From NCBI GenBank assembly GCA_030644725.1, contig CP130629.1, positions 4,727,501 to 4,791,500 of the forward strand: 64,000 nt of DNA. The letters are read 5' to 3'. Below, in pieces: positions 38,341 to 46,987 of the stretch. This DNA comes from Candidatus Electrothrix communis. Its GTDB lineage: Bacteria > Desulfobacterota > Desulfobulbia > Desulfobulbales > Desulfobulbaceae. A program made the translations under genes and the position numbers. The notes under the pieces were generated by a model, which was given only the letters and a program-made list of their open reading frames with translations, was not told where the DNA came from and searched no databases. Within the stretch, counting starts at the first letter, position 1. Every line of letters begins with the position of its first letter.

Positions 38341-38377
38341 AAAGGCCGCTTTCATAACTTTTGAAAGCGGCCTTTTT
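38341..38377. terminator. Bidirectional-looking hairpin terminator at the IS66 end
   Basis: AAAGGCCGCTTTCA pairs with TTGAAAGCGGCCTTT around a short loop, followed by further T residues. It begins just after the transposase stop and lies inside the element. Confidence 0.85.
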
Positions 38378-38404
38378 CGTTAGGCTGAGTAGTTACGATT
38401 TCTT

Positions 38405-38715
38405 CTTAATTGTTATTGATAATCAGTAATGTATTGTCTTGTTTTTTTTATAAAAAGTTGACACGGCACCGAAAGCAAGGTAACTATGCAAAAGGCATGA
38501 GTCTAAAGTTGATGATTTCGTAACCCTTTGAGTTGCTGTTAGGGATTCAATAAGAAATACCTTATCCATAATGTCATCCCGCTGTAGTTTCTGTATGCAA
38601 GGAGTCTGTACCCACGGGGTATTGTTTTTTGGGTAGTCCCTTAGCGATTTGTTGTCTTCTGATTTTTCACGAGTTCGTCAAAGAGCAATTAAATAAAATA
38701 TATTGGAGGCGTTGA
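38405..38715. other. Leader region of the beta-propeller gene
   Basis: About 310 bases lie between the IS66 element and the start of the secreted protein gene. The ribosome site TTGGAGGC is close to the ATG. I see no clear riboswitch fold or repeat here; the promoter of the downstream gene should be present. Confidence 0.45.
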
Positions 38716-40716
38716 ATGAAGAAAAACATTATCATTCTGGCAAGTTTATTGTTTCTTGTTGAGTCGGCAGTGGGAAACTTCGTTAATGCTGAAGATTGGC
38801 CGACATTCCATCATGACACATCGTTAAGCGGCTACACAACTTCTTTTGCTCCTGATACAAATGAGCGTCTTTGGGTGTACCAAACAGATGGGAGAGTTGA
38901 ATCGTCCCCAGCAATAGCTGACGGAAAAGTGTATGTCGGATCTCAGGATGGAAATCTATACTGTCTCGACAAATATACAGGGGACTTAGTCTGGAAAGAA
39001 AAAAAAGACAACGGAATCATCCAATCATCCCCTGCTGTTTCTGACGGAAAGGTATACTACCTCTCTTCAAGCGGTATTATGTATTGTTTGAATACTGATG
39101 ATGGGTCGTTGATTTGGCAAATCGACTTCGGACGAGGCTCATGGGATTGGTCCTCTCCGGCTATTCATAACGAAAATGTATTTATAGGTTCAAGTAGAGG
39201 TCCTATATATAGTTTGAATGCCGCAGATGGATCAATCAACTGGTCTACTGATATTGGTGGCACATCTGATTCTCCAATAACAGTTGCGAATGGAAAGGTA
39301 TATTCCGGCACCCACAATTTCGGTAATAACGACGCAACAATGGTCGCTTTGAACGAGAGTACAGGCGATATAATATGGACCTATGATTACCACCTGTATC
39401 ATAACGGCGTAACAGGAATGGTGAATTACAACGGAGCAACAGTAGCAGATGGAGACGGCGACGGATATCTTGAAGTTTATTTCGGTGTATATAACTGGAA
39501 TGGCGTTGCTGATCAGGCTGTTTGTTTAGATGAAGTTACAGGGCATGAAATATGGACACAGGACATAAAGGGTAGCTCTACCTCTACCCCTGCTTTTCAT
39601 GATGGAAAAATTTTTATAGGTTCTGATGATCACAATCTGTATGCTCTTGATGCTGCTACAGGTGCTTATCTCTGGAACTTCACTACCGATGGACAAGTAT
39701 GGTCTGCCCCGGCCGTTTCTGGTGACGGCAAAGTCTGTTTCGGTTCCTTGGATCATACAGTGTACTGTGTTACTGAGAATACAGGCCACTTGATTTGGAG
39801 CTATTTCACCGGACACAGCCGAGTAATATCATCACCTGCAATATCAGACGGCATGTTGGTTGTAGGTAACGAGAACGGGAAGGTGTACGCATTTGGCAAA
39901 CCGAATCAACCTCCGGTGGCCCAATGCAAAAATGCATTTGCATCACTTGATGCAAATGGAAACCTTGAACTGTCCGCTTCGGATATTGATAACGATTCTT
40001 TCGACCCGGATGGCGATCCTATTACGTTGAATGTGAGTCCGACTTCCTTTGACTGCTCCGATGTTGGTGTCAACTCGGTTCTCTTGACTGTAACTGATGA
40101 CCAAGGTGCCTTTTCTAGCTGTGAAGCAGAAGTCATTGTTCAAGATGAGGTTGCCCCGATTGTTTATACAAAAGATATTACAATACAGCTCGGTTCCAGC
40201 GGTAACGCTTCAATAGCTACTGAAGATATTGATAACGGAACTTCTGATGCTTGCGGCATCGCCTCGCTATCTGTTGCGCCCTCAAGTTTTACCTGCTCGA
40301 ATGTCGGAAAAAATACAGTTACCTTAACGGCAACTGATGTGAACGGCAATACAAGCAGTGCGACAGCGACAGTTACGGTAGAGGACAATATTGCTCCGAT
40401 TATAGCCGCCAATGCACTGGACACCATTATTCCGCCTGATGCGCCTATTTCGTTCACTGCGACCGCAACGGATAACTGCTCTGCAACAGTTGAGATAATG
40501 GATTACCGTTGTTATGGTTTTACCGGGAATGGTAAGGAGCACAGTAAAATGCAGTCTTGTGTAGTCAGTACGTCCGGCGATACGCTGACTATTACCGATT
40601 CCGGCGGAGTTGGCGATAATATTGCCTGGACGATTACAGCTACAGATCAATCGGGTAATACAACAACTACGGAAGGACATGTTCTTGTAGTTAACCCAGG
40701 GAAATCTAAAAAATAG
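38716..40716 (+). CDS. Secreted PQQ-like beta-propeller protein with C-terminal Ig-like domains
   Basis: The 666-residue product starts with a signal peptide (IIILASLLFLVESAVG). Residues 30-395 are repeated propeller blades with the pattern SSPAIADGKVYVGSQDGNLY / SSPAVSDGKVYYLSSSG / STPAFHDGKIFIGSDDHNLY / SAPAVSGDGKVCFGSLDH, each with an A-TG-LIW-type strand. This is the PQQ/YVTN-type blade, here without an enzyme partner in sight. Residues 400-660 contain three domains of the HYR/cadherin-like kind (DPDGDPITLNVSPTSFDCSD, VTDDQGAF, VAPSSFTCSNVGKNTVTLTA). It is probably exported to the outer surface as a structural or adhesion protein. No sorting tail is seen. A strong terminator follows. Confidence 0.88.
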   Translation: MKKNIIILASLLFLVESAVGNFVNAEDWPTFHHDTSLSGYTTSFAPDTNERLWVYQTDGRVESSPAIADGKVYVGSQDGNLYCLDKYTGDLVWKEKKDNGIIQSSPAVSDGKVYYLSSSGIMYCLNTDDGSLIWQIDFGRGSWDWSSPAIHNENVFIGSSRGPIYSLNAADGSINWSTDIGGTSDSPITVANGKVYSGTHNFGNNDATMVALNESTGDIIWTYDYHLYHNGVTGMVNYNGATVADGDGDGYLEVYFGVYNWNGVADQAVCLDEVTGHEIWTQDIKGSSTSTPAFHDGKIFIGSDDHNLYALDAATGAYLWNFTTDGQVWSAPAVSGDGKVCFGSLDHTVYCVTENTGHLIWSYFTGHSRVISSPAISDGMLVVGNENGKVYAFGKPNQPPVAQCKNAFASLDANGNLELSASDIDNDSFDPDGDPITLNVSPTSFDCSDVGVNSVLLTVTDDQGAFSSCEAEVIVQDEVAPIVYTKDITIQLGSSGNASIATEDIDNGTSDACGIASLSVAPSSFTCSNVGKNTVTLTATDVNGNTSSATATVTVEDNIAPIIAANALDTIIPPDAPISFTATATDNCSATVEIMDYRCYGFTGNGKEHSKMQSCVVSTSGDTLTITDSGGVGDNIAWTITATDQSGNTTTTEGHVLVVNPGKSKK

Positions 40717-40754
40717 CGACTAGCTCAATTGGAAAAACCTTCAGGTTTGTTAAT

Positions 40755-40789
40755 GCAGAGTCTGAATTCTCAGACTCTGCATTTTTTTT
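40755..40789 (+). terminator. Rho-independent terminator after the beta-propeller gene
   Basis: A perfect 11-base stem GCAGAGTCTGA / TCAGACTCTGC with a four-base loop is followed by ATTTTTTTT. It begins 38 bases after the stop codon. Confidence 0.93.
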
Positions 40790-40871
40790 GTCTGATCAAG
40801 CCGGATTATTTTCACATTGGCCTTAATCAGCTGGAAGCCTCTGTTGTGCCATTACGTGGGCATGCCACGAA

Positions 40872-40923
40872 TTATTCCTCATACTGATCCGGGGTTGTTT
40901 CCTTCGGTGCCGAGTTTTCGGTA
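40872..40923. repeat. 52-bp direct repeat, right copy
   Basis: The 52 bases are identical to the 3' end of the RACo-like gene (36686-36737). The surrounding sequence differs on both sides, so this is a short displaced duplicate with no coding context of its own. Confidence 0.9.
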
Positions 40924-41141
40924 GGAGAACTGAAAATATTCCGTCAAGCATTTTTTAAGATTATCAAGCGAAACGATTATGGTTTCGGAGCAGGCGGACT
41001 TCGGCAAAAAGTGTTGCCCTTCTTTTTTTTAATACTATCGTTAGATTTTGCGGGAATTCTCGATGATTATTTGGGTGCTTGGGGTGCTGCGTAGGTTGAG
41101 CGAGGAAGCTATGGAGGGCTTGTTCATGGCCGTGATAGAGT

Positions 41142-41564
41142 TTGATGAAATTTATATTAACAATCTCTTGTATATATAAAGGGATTGATAACCGTAGGTT
41201 CCAACGAGTAAATCTGTTGGGAGATCGCGCTATTTTTTTGGATCTTGGCTGTTATTATAAGGGGGAGCTGAAAGACGTATCCTATGACGGGTTTCGAGTA
41301 GTTTTCACTTCGATAACCTTTTCTTCAATTTTCTGGCCTAACTTTTCTATATTTTTTAGTGCGATGATTTGGCGTGTCAGGAAATTCAGAATTCTAATTT
41401 GCACGAGTGACAATTCGTCGAACCAAATGGGAAAAAGTTTTTTGGTATCGGCATACCCCCGATGGATGAATGAAAAAGATACCCGGTTGGAAATTGGATT
41501 TAAAATTCCAGATAGTTCTGTAGGATGGCAATTTTTTGTTCATCGGAAAATGACGGAACAATAG
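41142..41564 (+). CDS. Possible PilZ-like domain protein
   Basis: This 140-residue frame has RRFQRVNLLGDRAIFLDLG near the start and GELKDVSYDGFRVVF after it, which resembles the RxxxR plus D-S-x-G pattern of c-di-GMP-binding PilZ domains. It ends with strands TRLEIGFKIPDSSVGWQFFV. The middle is hydrophobic and aromatic (SIFWPNFSIFFSAMIW), which is unusual for a soluble PilZ domain. The exact PilZ motif residues are not all present. The start and the function are both uncertain. Confidence 0.45.
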   Translation: MMKFILTISCIYKGIDNRRFQRVNLLGDRAIFLDLGCYYKGELKDVSYDGFRVVFTSITFSSIFWPNFSIFFSAMIWRVRKFRILICTSDNSSNQMGKSFLVSAYPRWMNEKDTRLEIGFKIPDSSVGWQFFVHRKMTEQ

Positions 41565-41868
41565 AGGGTTCTTTTTGTTGCTTGAGTGCTGTTGTTTTCT
41601 GTATCTATGCTGGATGCGTAGCGCTTAACCCGCTTTCTTTTTATCCTGCCTCCGGGGTTCCGAGCTCCTTCTCAACGGCATTCTCTTGCCGCACCACCTG
41701 AGGCGTCCAGAGGATCAAAATCCGTGGACATGGGTGGGGATCGTGACCAGCTGATCACCGTCAGGTAGGTGAGGTTGGGGAAGAAAAAAAATGAGAAGAA
41801 AGAGTATTGGCCCCATAACCAGAACGATCATGAGGCCAATTTTAAACCGTAAGAACCGAGCAGAGTTC
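41565..41868. other. Region between small gene and nifA, contains a gene fragment
   Basis: Apart from the secretin-like fragment at 41641-41727 nothing coding is supported. The sequence directly downstream of the nifA stop has no obvious hairpin with a T run. Confidence 0.4.
41641..41727 (-). pseudogene. Fragment resembling the C-terminus of a secretin
   Basis: The minus-strand frame ending at the stop at 41641 reads PRILILWTPQVVRQENAVEK, then ELGTPEAG. The hydrophobic strand followed by TPQVVR resembles the last strand of type II/IV pilus secretins (usually LLIFLTPKVV). Only about 28 codons can be matched, and upstream sequence in the same frame does not continue the fold. It would be a remnant. 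Confidence 0.3.
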
Positions 41869-43497
41869 TCAATACAACGCAGGCCGTTCCAGCTTGAATT
41901 TCTTAATCCGATAGCCGATCTGGCGCTGGGTGAGGCCCAACTCACGGGCCGCCCGAGCCTGGACCCAGCCGTGGCGTTTCAGGGTCGCTACCACCTGTTC
42001 ACGCTCCAATTCCTGGAGGGAGCGGGGGATACGATTTTCTGTTGTTCTCTGCTCGGTCATTCGGAGAGGCAGGCTCGGCTCTTCCCTGTCCGGTGTAATG
42101 CGCTCCGCCGGAGGCTGGAGAAGGTGTCCCGGAAGATCATGAACCGAAAGTATGTCTCCTGTGGAGAGGATAACCAGGCGTTCCATGAGGTTCTGTAATT
42201 CACGAATATTACCGGGCCAGTTGTAATCGGTGATCAAGTCCAGGAACTCCGTGGTCATTCGTACATTTTTGTCGTTTCGCTTATTGCTCGACTTAAGGAA
42301 ATAATCTGCCAACAGGGGAATGTCATCCTTTCGCTTCCGAAGCGGGGGCAGAACAAGAGGCACTACATTGAGTCGATAGTAGAGATCATTACGGAAGGTG
42401 CCGTTGAGCACAGCTTTTTCCAGGCTGACATTGGTTGCCGCGATGATACGAACATCTACGTTGATGGTACGGTTGGAGCCGAGGCGCTCAAACTGCTGCT
42501 CCTGAAGAACTCGAAGCAACTTCACCTGGAGAGATAGAGGCATCTCACCAATCTCGTCGAGAAAGAGGGTGCCCTTGTCCGCCAGCTCAAAACGCCCTTC
42601 CCTAGTTCCGTCAGCGCCGGTAAAGGCACCTTTTTCATGACCGAACAGCTCGCTTTCCAAAAGATTCTCGGGCAGAGCAGCGCAGTTTATTTTTATAAAG
42701 GAATTCTCCCTCCTGGTACTGGCCTCATGAATGGCCTGGGCTGCCAGTTCCTTTCCTGTTCCGGATTCGCCAAGAAGCAGTACGCTGGCCTGACTCGGAG
42801 CAACTCGCTCAATGCTCCAGAAGACCTCCTGCATGACCTTGCACTGGCCGATAATATAGTGTTTTTTATGGCGGGCATGGAGCCGGGCCTTCAGGCTCTG
42901 ATTCTCTGAAACCAACTTCTGGCGATCCTTCCGAATAGCCTGGTTCAGATTGAGAAACTGAGCGATCAGGACGGAGAGTACTGTCAAAAAACGAACATCT
43001 TCTTCAAGGGAGACTTCCAAGCCGAAGAGGCGATCAACGCTGAGAACGCCCACAGGTTTTTCTTTCAGCAGTACTGGCACGCCAATAAAGGAGAGCTTGG
43101 TTTTGCTGAACATCTGGCGCGACTCGGTACGGTTAAGGAAAAGGGGCTCGCTATTGATATCAGGGACAATAAACGGGGCTCCGCTACGGAATACCTTGCC
43201 ATAGATCCCTTCGTCAAGATTATAGATACCGCGCTGTTCTTCTTTAATGCTCAGGCCGTATGAGGCCTGGATGGTCAGGTGCTTATGTTCTTCATCCAGG
43301 AGGGCCAATGTAGCACGCTCCATACGCAAGGTGTCGTGGAGCACTTTGAGGATGGCAGAGAGGGCTGTGTCCAGATGGACAGCAGATCCGATGAGTTTGA
43401 CAATACGATATAACGCCTTGATTTCCAGAGCCTCAGTACCCTTGGCAGCGAGACTGTGATCAGGGAAGAGGCTGGTGTCCTCTTTCTCCTTAAGCAT
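41869..43497 (-). CDS. nifA: NifA-type sigma-54-dependent activator
   Basis: The 542-residue protein has an N-terminal GAF domain (about residues 30-180, ending [14 protein letters not shown]), then a AAA+ sigma-54 interaction domain. That domain has Walker [18 protein letters not shown], the sigma-54 loop [20 protein letters not shown], Walker [13 protein letters not shown] and [20 protein letters not shown]. The C-terminal Fis-type helix-turn-helix is [20 protein letters not shown], which closely resembles NifA proteins. NifA activates nitrogenase genes from sigma-54 promoters. A nifV-like fragment lies just upstream, which supports the name, but no intact nif structural genes are in the window. 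Confidence 0.8.
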   Translation of the reverse strand: MLKEKEDTSLFPDHSLAAKGTEALEIKALYRIVKLIGSAVHLDTALSAILKVLHDTLRMERATLALLDEEHKHLTIQASYGLSIKEEQRGIYNLDEGIYGKVFRSGAPFIVPDINSEPLFLNRTESRQMFSKTKLSFIGVPVLLKEKPVGVLSVDRLFGLEVSLEEDVRFLTVLSVLIAQFLNLNQAIRKDRQKLVSENQSLKARLHARHKKHYIIGQCKVMQEVFWSIERVAPSQASVLLLGESGTGKELAAQAIHEASTRRENSFIKINCAALPENLLESELFGHEKGAFTGADGTREGRFELADKGTLFLDEIGEMPLSLQVKLLRVLQEQQFERLGSNRTINVDVRIIAATNVSLEKAVLNGTFRNDLYYRLNVVPLVLPPLRKRKDDIPLLADYFLKSSNKRNDKNVRMTTEFLDLITDYNWPGNIRELQNLMERLVILSTGDILSVHDLPGHLLQPPAERITPDREEPSLPLRMTEQRTTENRIPRSLQELEREQVVATLKRHGWVQARAARELGLTQRQIGYRIKKFKLERPALY

Positions 43498-43570
43498 ATT
43501 TTTTCCTCTTTTTTAAAAAATTCAGCCGTATTCAGCGGTACCACAGGCTGTGGCCAACACGATCCGACTG

Positions 43571-43726
43571 TTATTTTAGCTCTATTTCGTCAATGCGAAC
43601 TCGACGCAATTCTTCAATAATGTTTTACTTATCCTTGTCAGTAAAGACGACATGCGGTGTCTGCTCACCTTCCCGAAGGGTGGAGTCAATAAGTGAATCA
43701 ATAAGCTGAGGCTGGTTGATGTGCAT
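43571..43726 (-). pseudogene. nifV: nifV-like (homocitrate synthase) N-terminal fragment
   Basis: The minus-strand frame from the ATG at 43726 reads QPQLIDSLIDSTLREGEQTP, HVVFTDKDK, then a stop (TAA at 43625-43627). It continues in the same frame as NIIEELRRVRIDEIELK to a second stop at 43571. DSTLREGEQTP-VVF is the hallmark start of homocitrate and isopropylmalate-type synthases, and the GVDEIE-like end matches the next conserved segment. An internal stop and loss of the remaining 300 or more residues make it a relic. It is too short to be listed as an ordinary gene. Confidence 0.75.
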
Positions 43727-44326
43727 TTGTTTGTTATAATGTGGTCGTCCTTATGGGAGCGACTAAACCCTGGATACAGGTGAAAATACTTATTCAGATA
43801 TATGTAAGCATATTATGTGCCAATTTTCTGTTTTTTGGATTTTTCGAGAGAATGGATGGGAAACCGGAGTGTTGCAAGGGGGCGGAGTGGTATTGCAGTG
43901 GGTAATAAAGGGCGAAAGGTTTACATTGTCGGGTATTTTTTCGATTTTTCATACATAATTGTAAAAAATGTAACTTTGTTTGTGAAAAATGAAAGGAGGG
44001 GCTTGGGAATATTTTGTATTCCTACGTTCGAGATATTTAGGTAGCAAAAGAGGATGAAAGGGTTTTGGTGAGAAAGAGTTATCTGTGAATTAAGGATTAA
44101 ACCCTGCGCCCCTGCTCTGTATTCCGCATTATTGCGAGTTTGATTTTCTCCTACATTGTCGGATTAGTATTTGCTTTGTCGGGCCATTAAGGTTAATTTG
44201 TTATAATGAGTTACCTTGTTGTGCTGTTTGAGAAAAAGCTTGTGATAAATTATCCTTAGTTATTTTCTGCGGGCAGTTTTTTAGTCCGGCATGTTTGCCG
44301 ATATCCTTTGCCTTTTAGGGAGTAAG
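43727..44326. other. AT-rich intergenic region, no gene supported
   Basis: The 600 bases are AT-rich with many stops. A plus-strand frame from 43817 of 75 codons has no protein-like signature. No classic -24/-12 sigma-54 promoter was found by eye. Confidence 0.45.
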
Positions 44327-44788
44327 ATGAATAAGAAAGAAGTTGTTGAAACGCTTGGTAAAGCTGTTATTAGTCATAAGAAATGGGTTGCTAATGCTCT
44401 TGCTTTAATTGAAGGCGTCCCCCTTGAGAAGGATAAAGTTCCTGTGAACCCGACAGAATGCGAGTTTGGCAAATGGTATTATACAGTTGGGCAGAAGCTG
44501 CTTGAAATTCCAGGATTTAACGATATTGAAGAGTCGCATAATAATCTGCATAAAGTCTATATGGAGATTTTTGCAATTATATTTGGTGATGCAAGGGAAC
44601 CTTCATTTTTTAGTAAATTAATTGGTCGTTCCCATGTAGTTAAAGCTGCGAACCGTGAAGAAGCCATGGGGAAATACTACGCTTTGGAAAAACACTCTAA
44701 AGTGATCATAACCCAGTTAGAACATCTGGAGAAAATAATTACAGCTATGAGTGAAAAGCAGTTTGAAAAATACCATGCCCAAGATTAA
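44327..44788 (+). CDS. CZB (chemoreceptor zinc-binding) domain protein
   Basis: The 153-residue product has the CZB motif set: an early His in VISHKKWVANALALIEG, CEFGKWYYTVGQKLL, and two His in IEESHNNLHKVYMEIFAI. In CZB domains a His, Cys, His, His set binds zinc and tunes chemoreceptors or diguanylate cyclases, often in response to oxidants. Here the domain stands alone with a helical tail (KYYALEKHSKVIITQLEHLE). The ATG at 44327 follows the ribosome site AGGGAG. A terminator lies downstream. Confidence 0.88.
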   Translation: MNKKEVVETLGKAVISHKKWVANALALIEGVPLEKDKVPVNPTECEFGKWYYTVGQKLLEIPGFNDIEESHNNLHKVYMEIFAIIFGDAREPSFFSKLIGRSHVVKAANREEAMGKYYALEKHSKVIITQLEHLEKIITAMSEKQFEKYHAQD

Positions 44789-44849
44789 CCAAAGGCAAGG
44801 TGAGGTATGACCTGACAGCGACAGCTTGTAGGAAATTGGTTTCGTTGTG

Positions 44850-44886
44850 ACCGGGCGCGTGCTTTGCATGTAGCCCGGTTTTTCTT
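44850..44886 (+). terminator. Terminator after the CZB gene
   Basis: ACCGGGC pairs with GCCCGGT across a 16-base loop and is followed by TTTTTCTTT. It lies about 60 bases past the stop codon. Confidence 0.7.
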
Positions 44887-45139
44887 TGCGCATCCTCTGG
44901 ATTCTAGCCCGCGACCCCCGGCCTGTAACCCGCATGACTACGCGGTTTGATTTTGGTCTATGATACCGTCGCGAGTACTTTTTATTGACTTTAAGGCTAA
45001 AAATGCAAAAACGAAAAATCAGCAAGTTATGTTCATGTTATCCTGTCAGGTAACTTGCTGAAGCTCTCCGGCTAATAAGTCAGACCACGTTTGAGTTGGT
45101 GCTGTAAAAGAAGGAAAGAGGAAGAACAGAAGAAGGATA

Positions 45140-45174
45140 ATATGGCGGGGCCGGAAGGCTCCGCCATATTTTTG
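45140..45174. terminator. GC-rich hairpin with T run
   Basis: ATATGGCGGGGCC pairs with GGCTCCGCCATAT around GGAA, with T residues after it. On the minus strand it lies about 80 bases beyond the stop of the TIR-like gene and could end that transcript. Confidence 0.7.
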
Positions 45175-45251
45175 TTTGAGCTCAACGGGATAATAGCGGC
45201 GACTCTCACCATTGCAAGGCGATTGAAATGTTTTTCTCCTCAGTTATTTTT

Positions 45252-45758
45252 TCATCTCATAAAAATGTCGAGATTGCAAATGGGTGCTGTTTGTACCGGT
45301 ACTGTATCGCTATTATGGCAGGGGCTGGAGCCTGAAGGAGGAGCAGGTTTTGGTTCGAGCAGTATCTTGTTAACAGCCTGCACAATACTCAATCTATCCC
45401 ATATAACCATAGGCATTGTTGTTGCTTTGAGTATGTTTTCAGGGGTAGCTTCTTTTCTCCAAGAGTACACTCCAATGATCGGCTTGTTCATATTGAGGGC
45501 CTCGGTAATGGTATAGTCAAGCCAGAAGCGATGTTTTTGGTAAAGGCCACTTAAAATAATAACAGCCTGAGCAGGACGGATTTGTTGGGTGAGTTCTTCT
45601 TTAAGATTTATTGATTCAGTGTCACGACGCATCACGTGATGAGGTACACAGCAGGAAAAAAGCGGTTCTTCCTGAAGCCAAGCAATCAACTCCCAGTAAT
45701 GTCTTTCGAATTGCCAACCATGACTTATAAAGAGAGTCCCCCTTTCGCTTGCGTTCAT
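45252..45758 (-). CDS. Standalone TIR-like (DUF1863/ThsB-type) protein
   Basis: The 168-residue protein has the TIR-like fold signature of the MTH538/DUF1863 group: TLFISHGWQFERHYWELIAW at the start, LTQQIRPAQAVIILSGLYQK, FWLDYTITEALNMNKPIIGV with the acidic residue in the helix after the strand, and MVIWDRLSIVQAVNKILL. The last 30 residues are a Pro/Ser/Cys tail. ThsB proteins of this group sense phage in Thoeris defence and make a cyclic ADP-ribose-type signal, but no ThsA effector or other defence gene is adjacent. A strong ribosome site GGAGGAG precedes the ATG. Its function as a defence protein is inference. Confidence 0.8.
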   Translation of the reverse strand: MNASERGTLFISHGWQFERHYWELIAWLQEEPLFSCCVPHHVMRRDTESINLKEELTQQIRPAQAVIILSGLYQKHRFWLDYTITEALNMNKPIIGVYSWRKEATPENILKATTMPMVIWDRLSIVQAVNKILLEPKPAPPSGSSPCHNSDTVPVQTAPICNLDIFMR

Positions 45759-45969
45759 TTCTCCTCCTTTTTTTTTACATCACGTACAGGCAACAGGAAA
45801 GGACCGGCCTGCCATGTCTTGCTACAGCGTATGAAGGTGTACTATAAATAGAGGGGTTTGGAAATACAAGTTTTTTTAGAATGTGATGCGTTTGAAAATG
45901 CTATACTCTCGTGAGTATGGAAGTCCTGTACGCGCGGGCATGCCTGGCGAAAGGACGGCGAAAAAGAAA

Positions 45970-46003
45970 AACGGCCTGTGATCATTGCGATCACAGGCCG
46001 TTA
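45970..46003. terminator. Strong bidirectional terminator of the sulfur-relay operon
   Basis: A perfect 14-base stem AACGGCCTGTGATC / GATCACAGGCCGTT with a five-base loop has A residues on one side and T on the other. On the minus strand it lies about 40 bases after the last gene of the operon. Confidence 0.9.
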
Positions 46004-46042
46004 TAAAAAAATTATTCAGCCGATGCAGGCTAGTGGCGATTT

Positions 46043-46216
46043 ACCACCAGCAGACAGTCTTGTCGGCGTCAAAAATCTTTTTGACAAGCTCATCATAATT
46101 CGGATTTTCACCGTGAAGGTTGAACTCATCAGCATCACGATCACGGTTAAGAATTCCAACCAGTGTCTTGACATTATCATTCGGCTCAGAACGATAGACC
46201 TGTAATATTTTCATTG
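46043..46216 (-). CDS. Small DsrH/TusB-like protein (57 residues)
   Basis: The minus-strand gene reads MKILQVYRSEPNDNVKTLVG at the start and YDELVKKIFDADKTVCWW at the end. A perfect ribosome site AAGGAGG lies eight bases before the ATG. The C-terminal segment resembles the end of DsrH/TusB (a D-LV---DK-V-W pattern), with a cysteine three residues from the end, but the protein is much shorter than the usual 95 residues. It is the last gene of an operon with two DsrE-type proteins and TusA, so a role in sulfur transfer is likely. Confidence 0.75.
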
Positions 46217-46232
46217 CGTGTTCCTCCTTATC

Positions 46233-46580
46233 TTATTCTGCGCACGCAGGCGGCGGCTCATTGGTCTGCTTAGACAGGCCATAGGGGATGATATGATCGG
46301 CATCACGCATTCTTTCGCCTAATGCCTCCAGATCGATATTGGTCATCTCAACACCTTCGGGCAGGTCAGTGGGGGCATCAGCACCGCAGCTGAGCACTTC
46401 GCCTTCCATGTCCGCGATCCAGGCAATATTTTCTGCCATGTACTCAGACATTTTCGGGAATTCCCCATTCATGATAACCGGATAACCGTAATGGTTCTCA
46501 ACGGCAAGTCCGAGAGCCGAACGTATGCCGTCGTTGTACGTACGATTGGCTATCAGGATGTATACTTTTAATGATTCCAT
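46233..46580 (-). CDS. DsrE/DsrF-like protein 1
   Basis: The 115-residue protein has the DsrE fold pattern: LKVYILIANRTYNDGIRSAL, a nucleotide-like loop, VLSCGADAPTDLPEGV with the cysteine at the position used for persulfide in DsrE/TusD relatives, and a Pro/Cys tail. These cytoplasmic proteins accept or pass on sulfane sulfur. The gene is 13 bases from the next DsrE-like gene upstream and 16 bases from the small DsrH-like gene downstream, so all form one operon. It is a shorter, more divergent member than canonical DsrE. Confidence 0.8.
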   Translation of the reverse strand: MESLKVYILIANRTYNDGIRSALGLAVENHYGYPVIMNGEFPKMSEYMAENIAWIADMEGEVLSCGADAPTDLPEGVEMTNIDLEALGERMRDADHIIPYGLSKQTNEPPPACAE

Positions 46581-46593
46581 ATCAGCACGCTCC

Positions 46594-46926
46594 TTATAAA
46601 ACGATGTACTTACCGCATTCGTCCAGCAGGGCGCCGTGGAATGCCTGAGTTCTCATTTGTTTTTCAGTAAGTCCGGCAGGAATGTCCTTGGCCGAGTCAT
46701 ATCCTTCACAGGTGTAGCTATCAGCGCAAATGGCGATATCTTCCTCTCCACACAGTTCCGCAAGAGCTTTGAAGCGTGCATCCTTGGTCAGGTGAATGGA
46801 TTTGTAGGTGAAGAAAATCATGGGCTTCTTGCCCGCCTTCACTGTGGCCTCAGCTATGCCCACAACATGGGCCATGTTTTGTGGTGATGTTACAAAAACA
46901 GCAAGTTTATTCGGATCAGCAGCCAT
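46594..46926 (-). CDS. DsrE-like protein 2
   Basis: The 110-residue protein begins KLAVFVTSPQNMAHVVGIAE, continues KKPMIFFTYKSIHLTKDARF, and carries cysteines in ALAELCGEEDIAICADSY and TCEGYD. The layout of alternating strands and helices matches the DsrE/peroxiredoxin-like group that co-occurs with TusA and YedE. It follows tusA by 61 bases on the same strand. One of the cysteines is presumably the sulfur carrier; which one cannot be told from this sequence alone. Confidence 0.8.
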   Translation of the reverse strand: MAADPNKLAVFVTSPQNMAHVVGIAEATVKAGKKPMIFFTYKSIHLTKDARFKALAELCGEEDIAICADSYTCEGYDSAKDIPAGLTEKQMRTQAFHGALLDECGKYIVL

Positions 46927-46987
46927 CGGCTTTATCCTCCTTCTGTGACGTTGTCAACGTACGTGCTTAAATCAAATTAATCAGCAA

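Larger units (their letters stand above)
36803..38396. mobile_element. IS66-family element with 8-bp target duplication
   Basis: Terminal inverted repeats GTAACTACTCAGCC occur at 36803-36816 and, inverted, at 38383-38396. The direct repeat GATTTCTT flanks it at 36795-36802 and 38397-38404. The 1594-bp element carries only a tnpC-type gene, without tnpA/tnpB, as in the ISBst12-like subgroup. Confidence 0.93.
40717..41141. other. Intergenic region with terminator and duplicated RACo end
   Basis: The region holds the terminator at 40755, the right 52-bp repeat at 40872, and about 200 bases before a small gene in which I see no other feature. Confidence 0.6.
44789..45251. other. Intergenic region with two terminator-like hairpins
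   Basis: The stretch contains hairpins at 44850-44886 and 45140-45174 and no supported gene. The second hairpin may serve transcription from either side. Confidence 0.5.

Noticed and set aside
41715-41945. Minus-strand frame next to nifA
   Set aside because: It overlaps the nifA 3' end in another frame and has no support beyond being open.
43817-44044. Plus-strand frame upstream of the CZB gene
   Set aside because: No ribosome site and no protein-like pattern in an AT-rich region.
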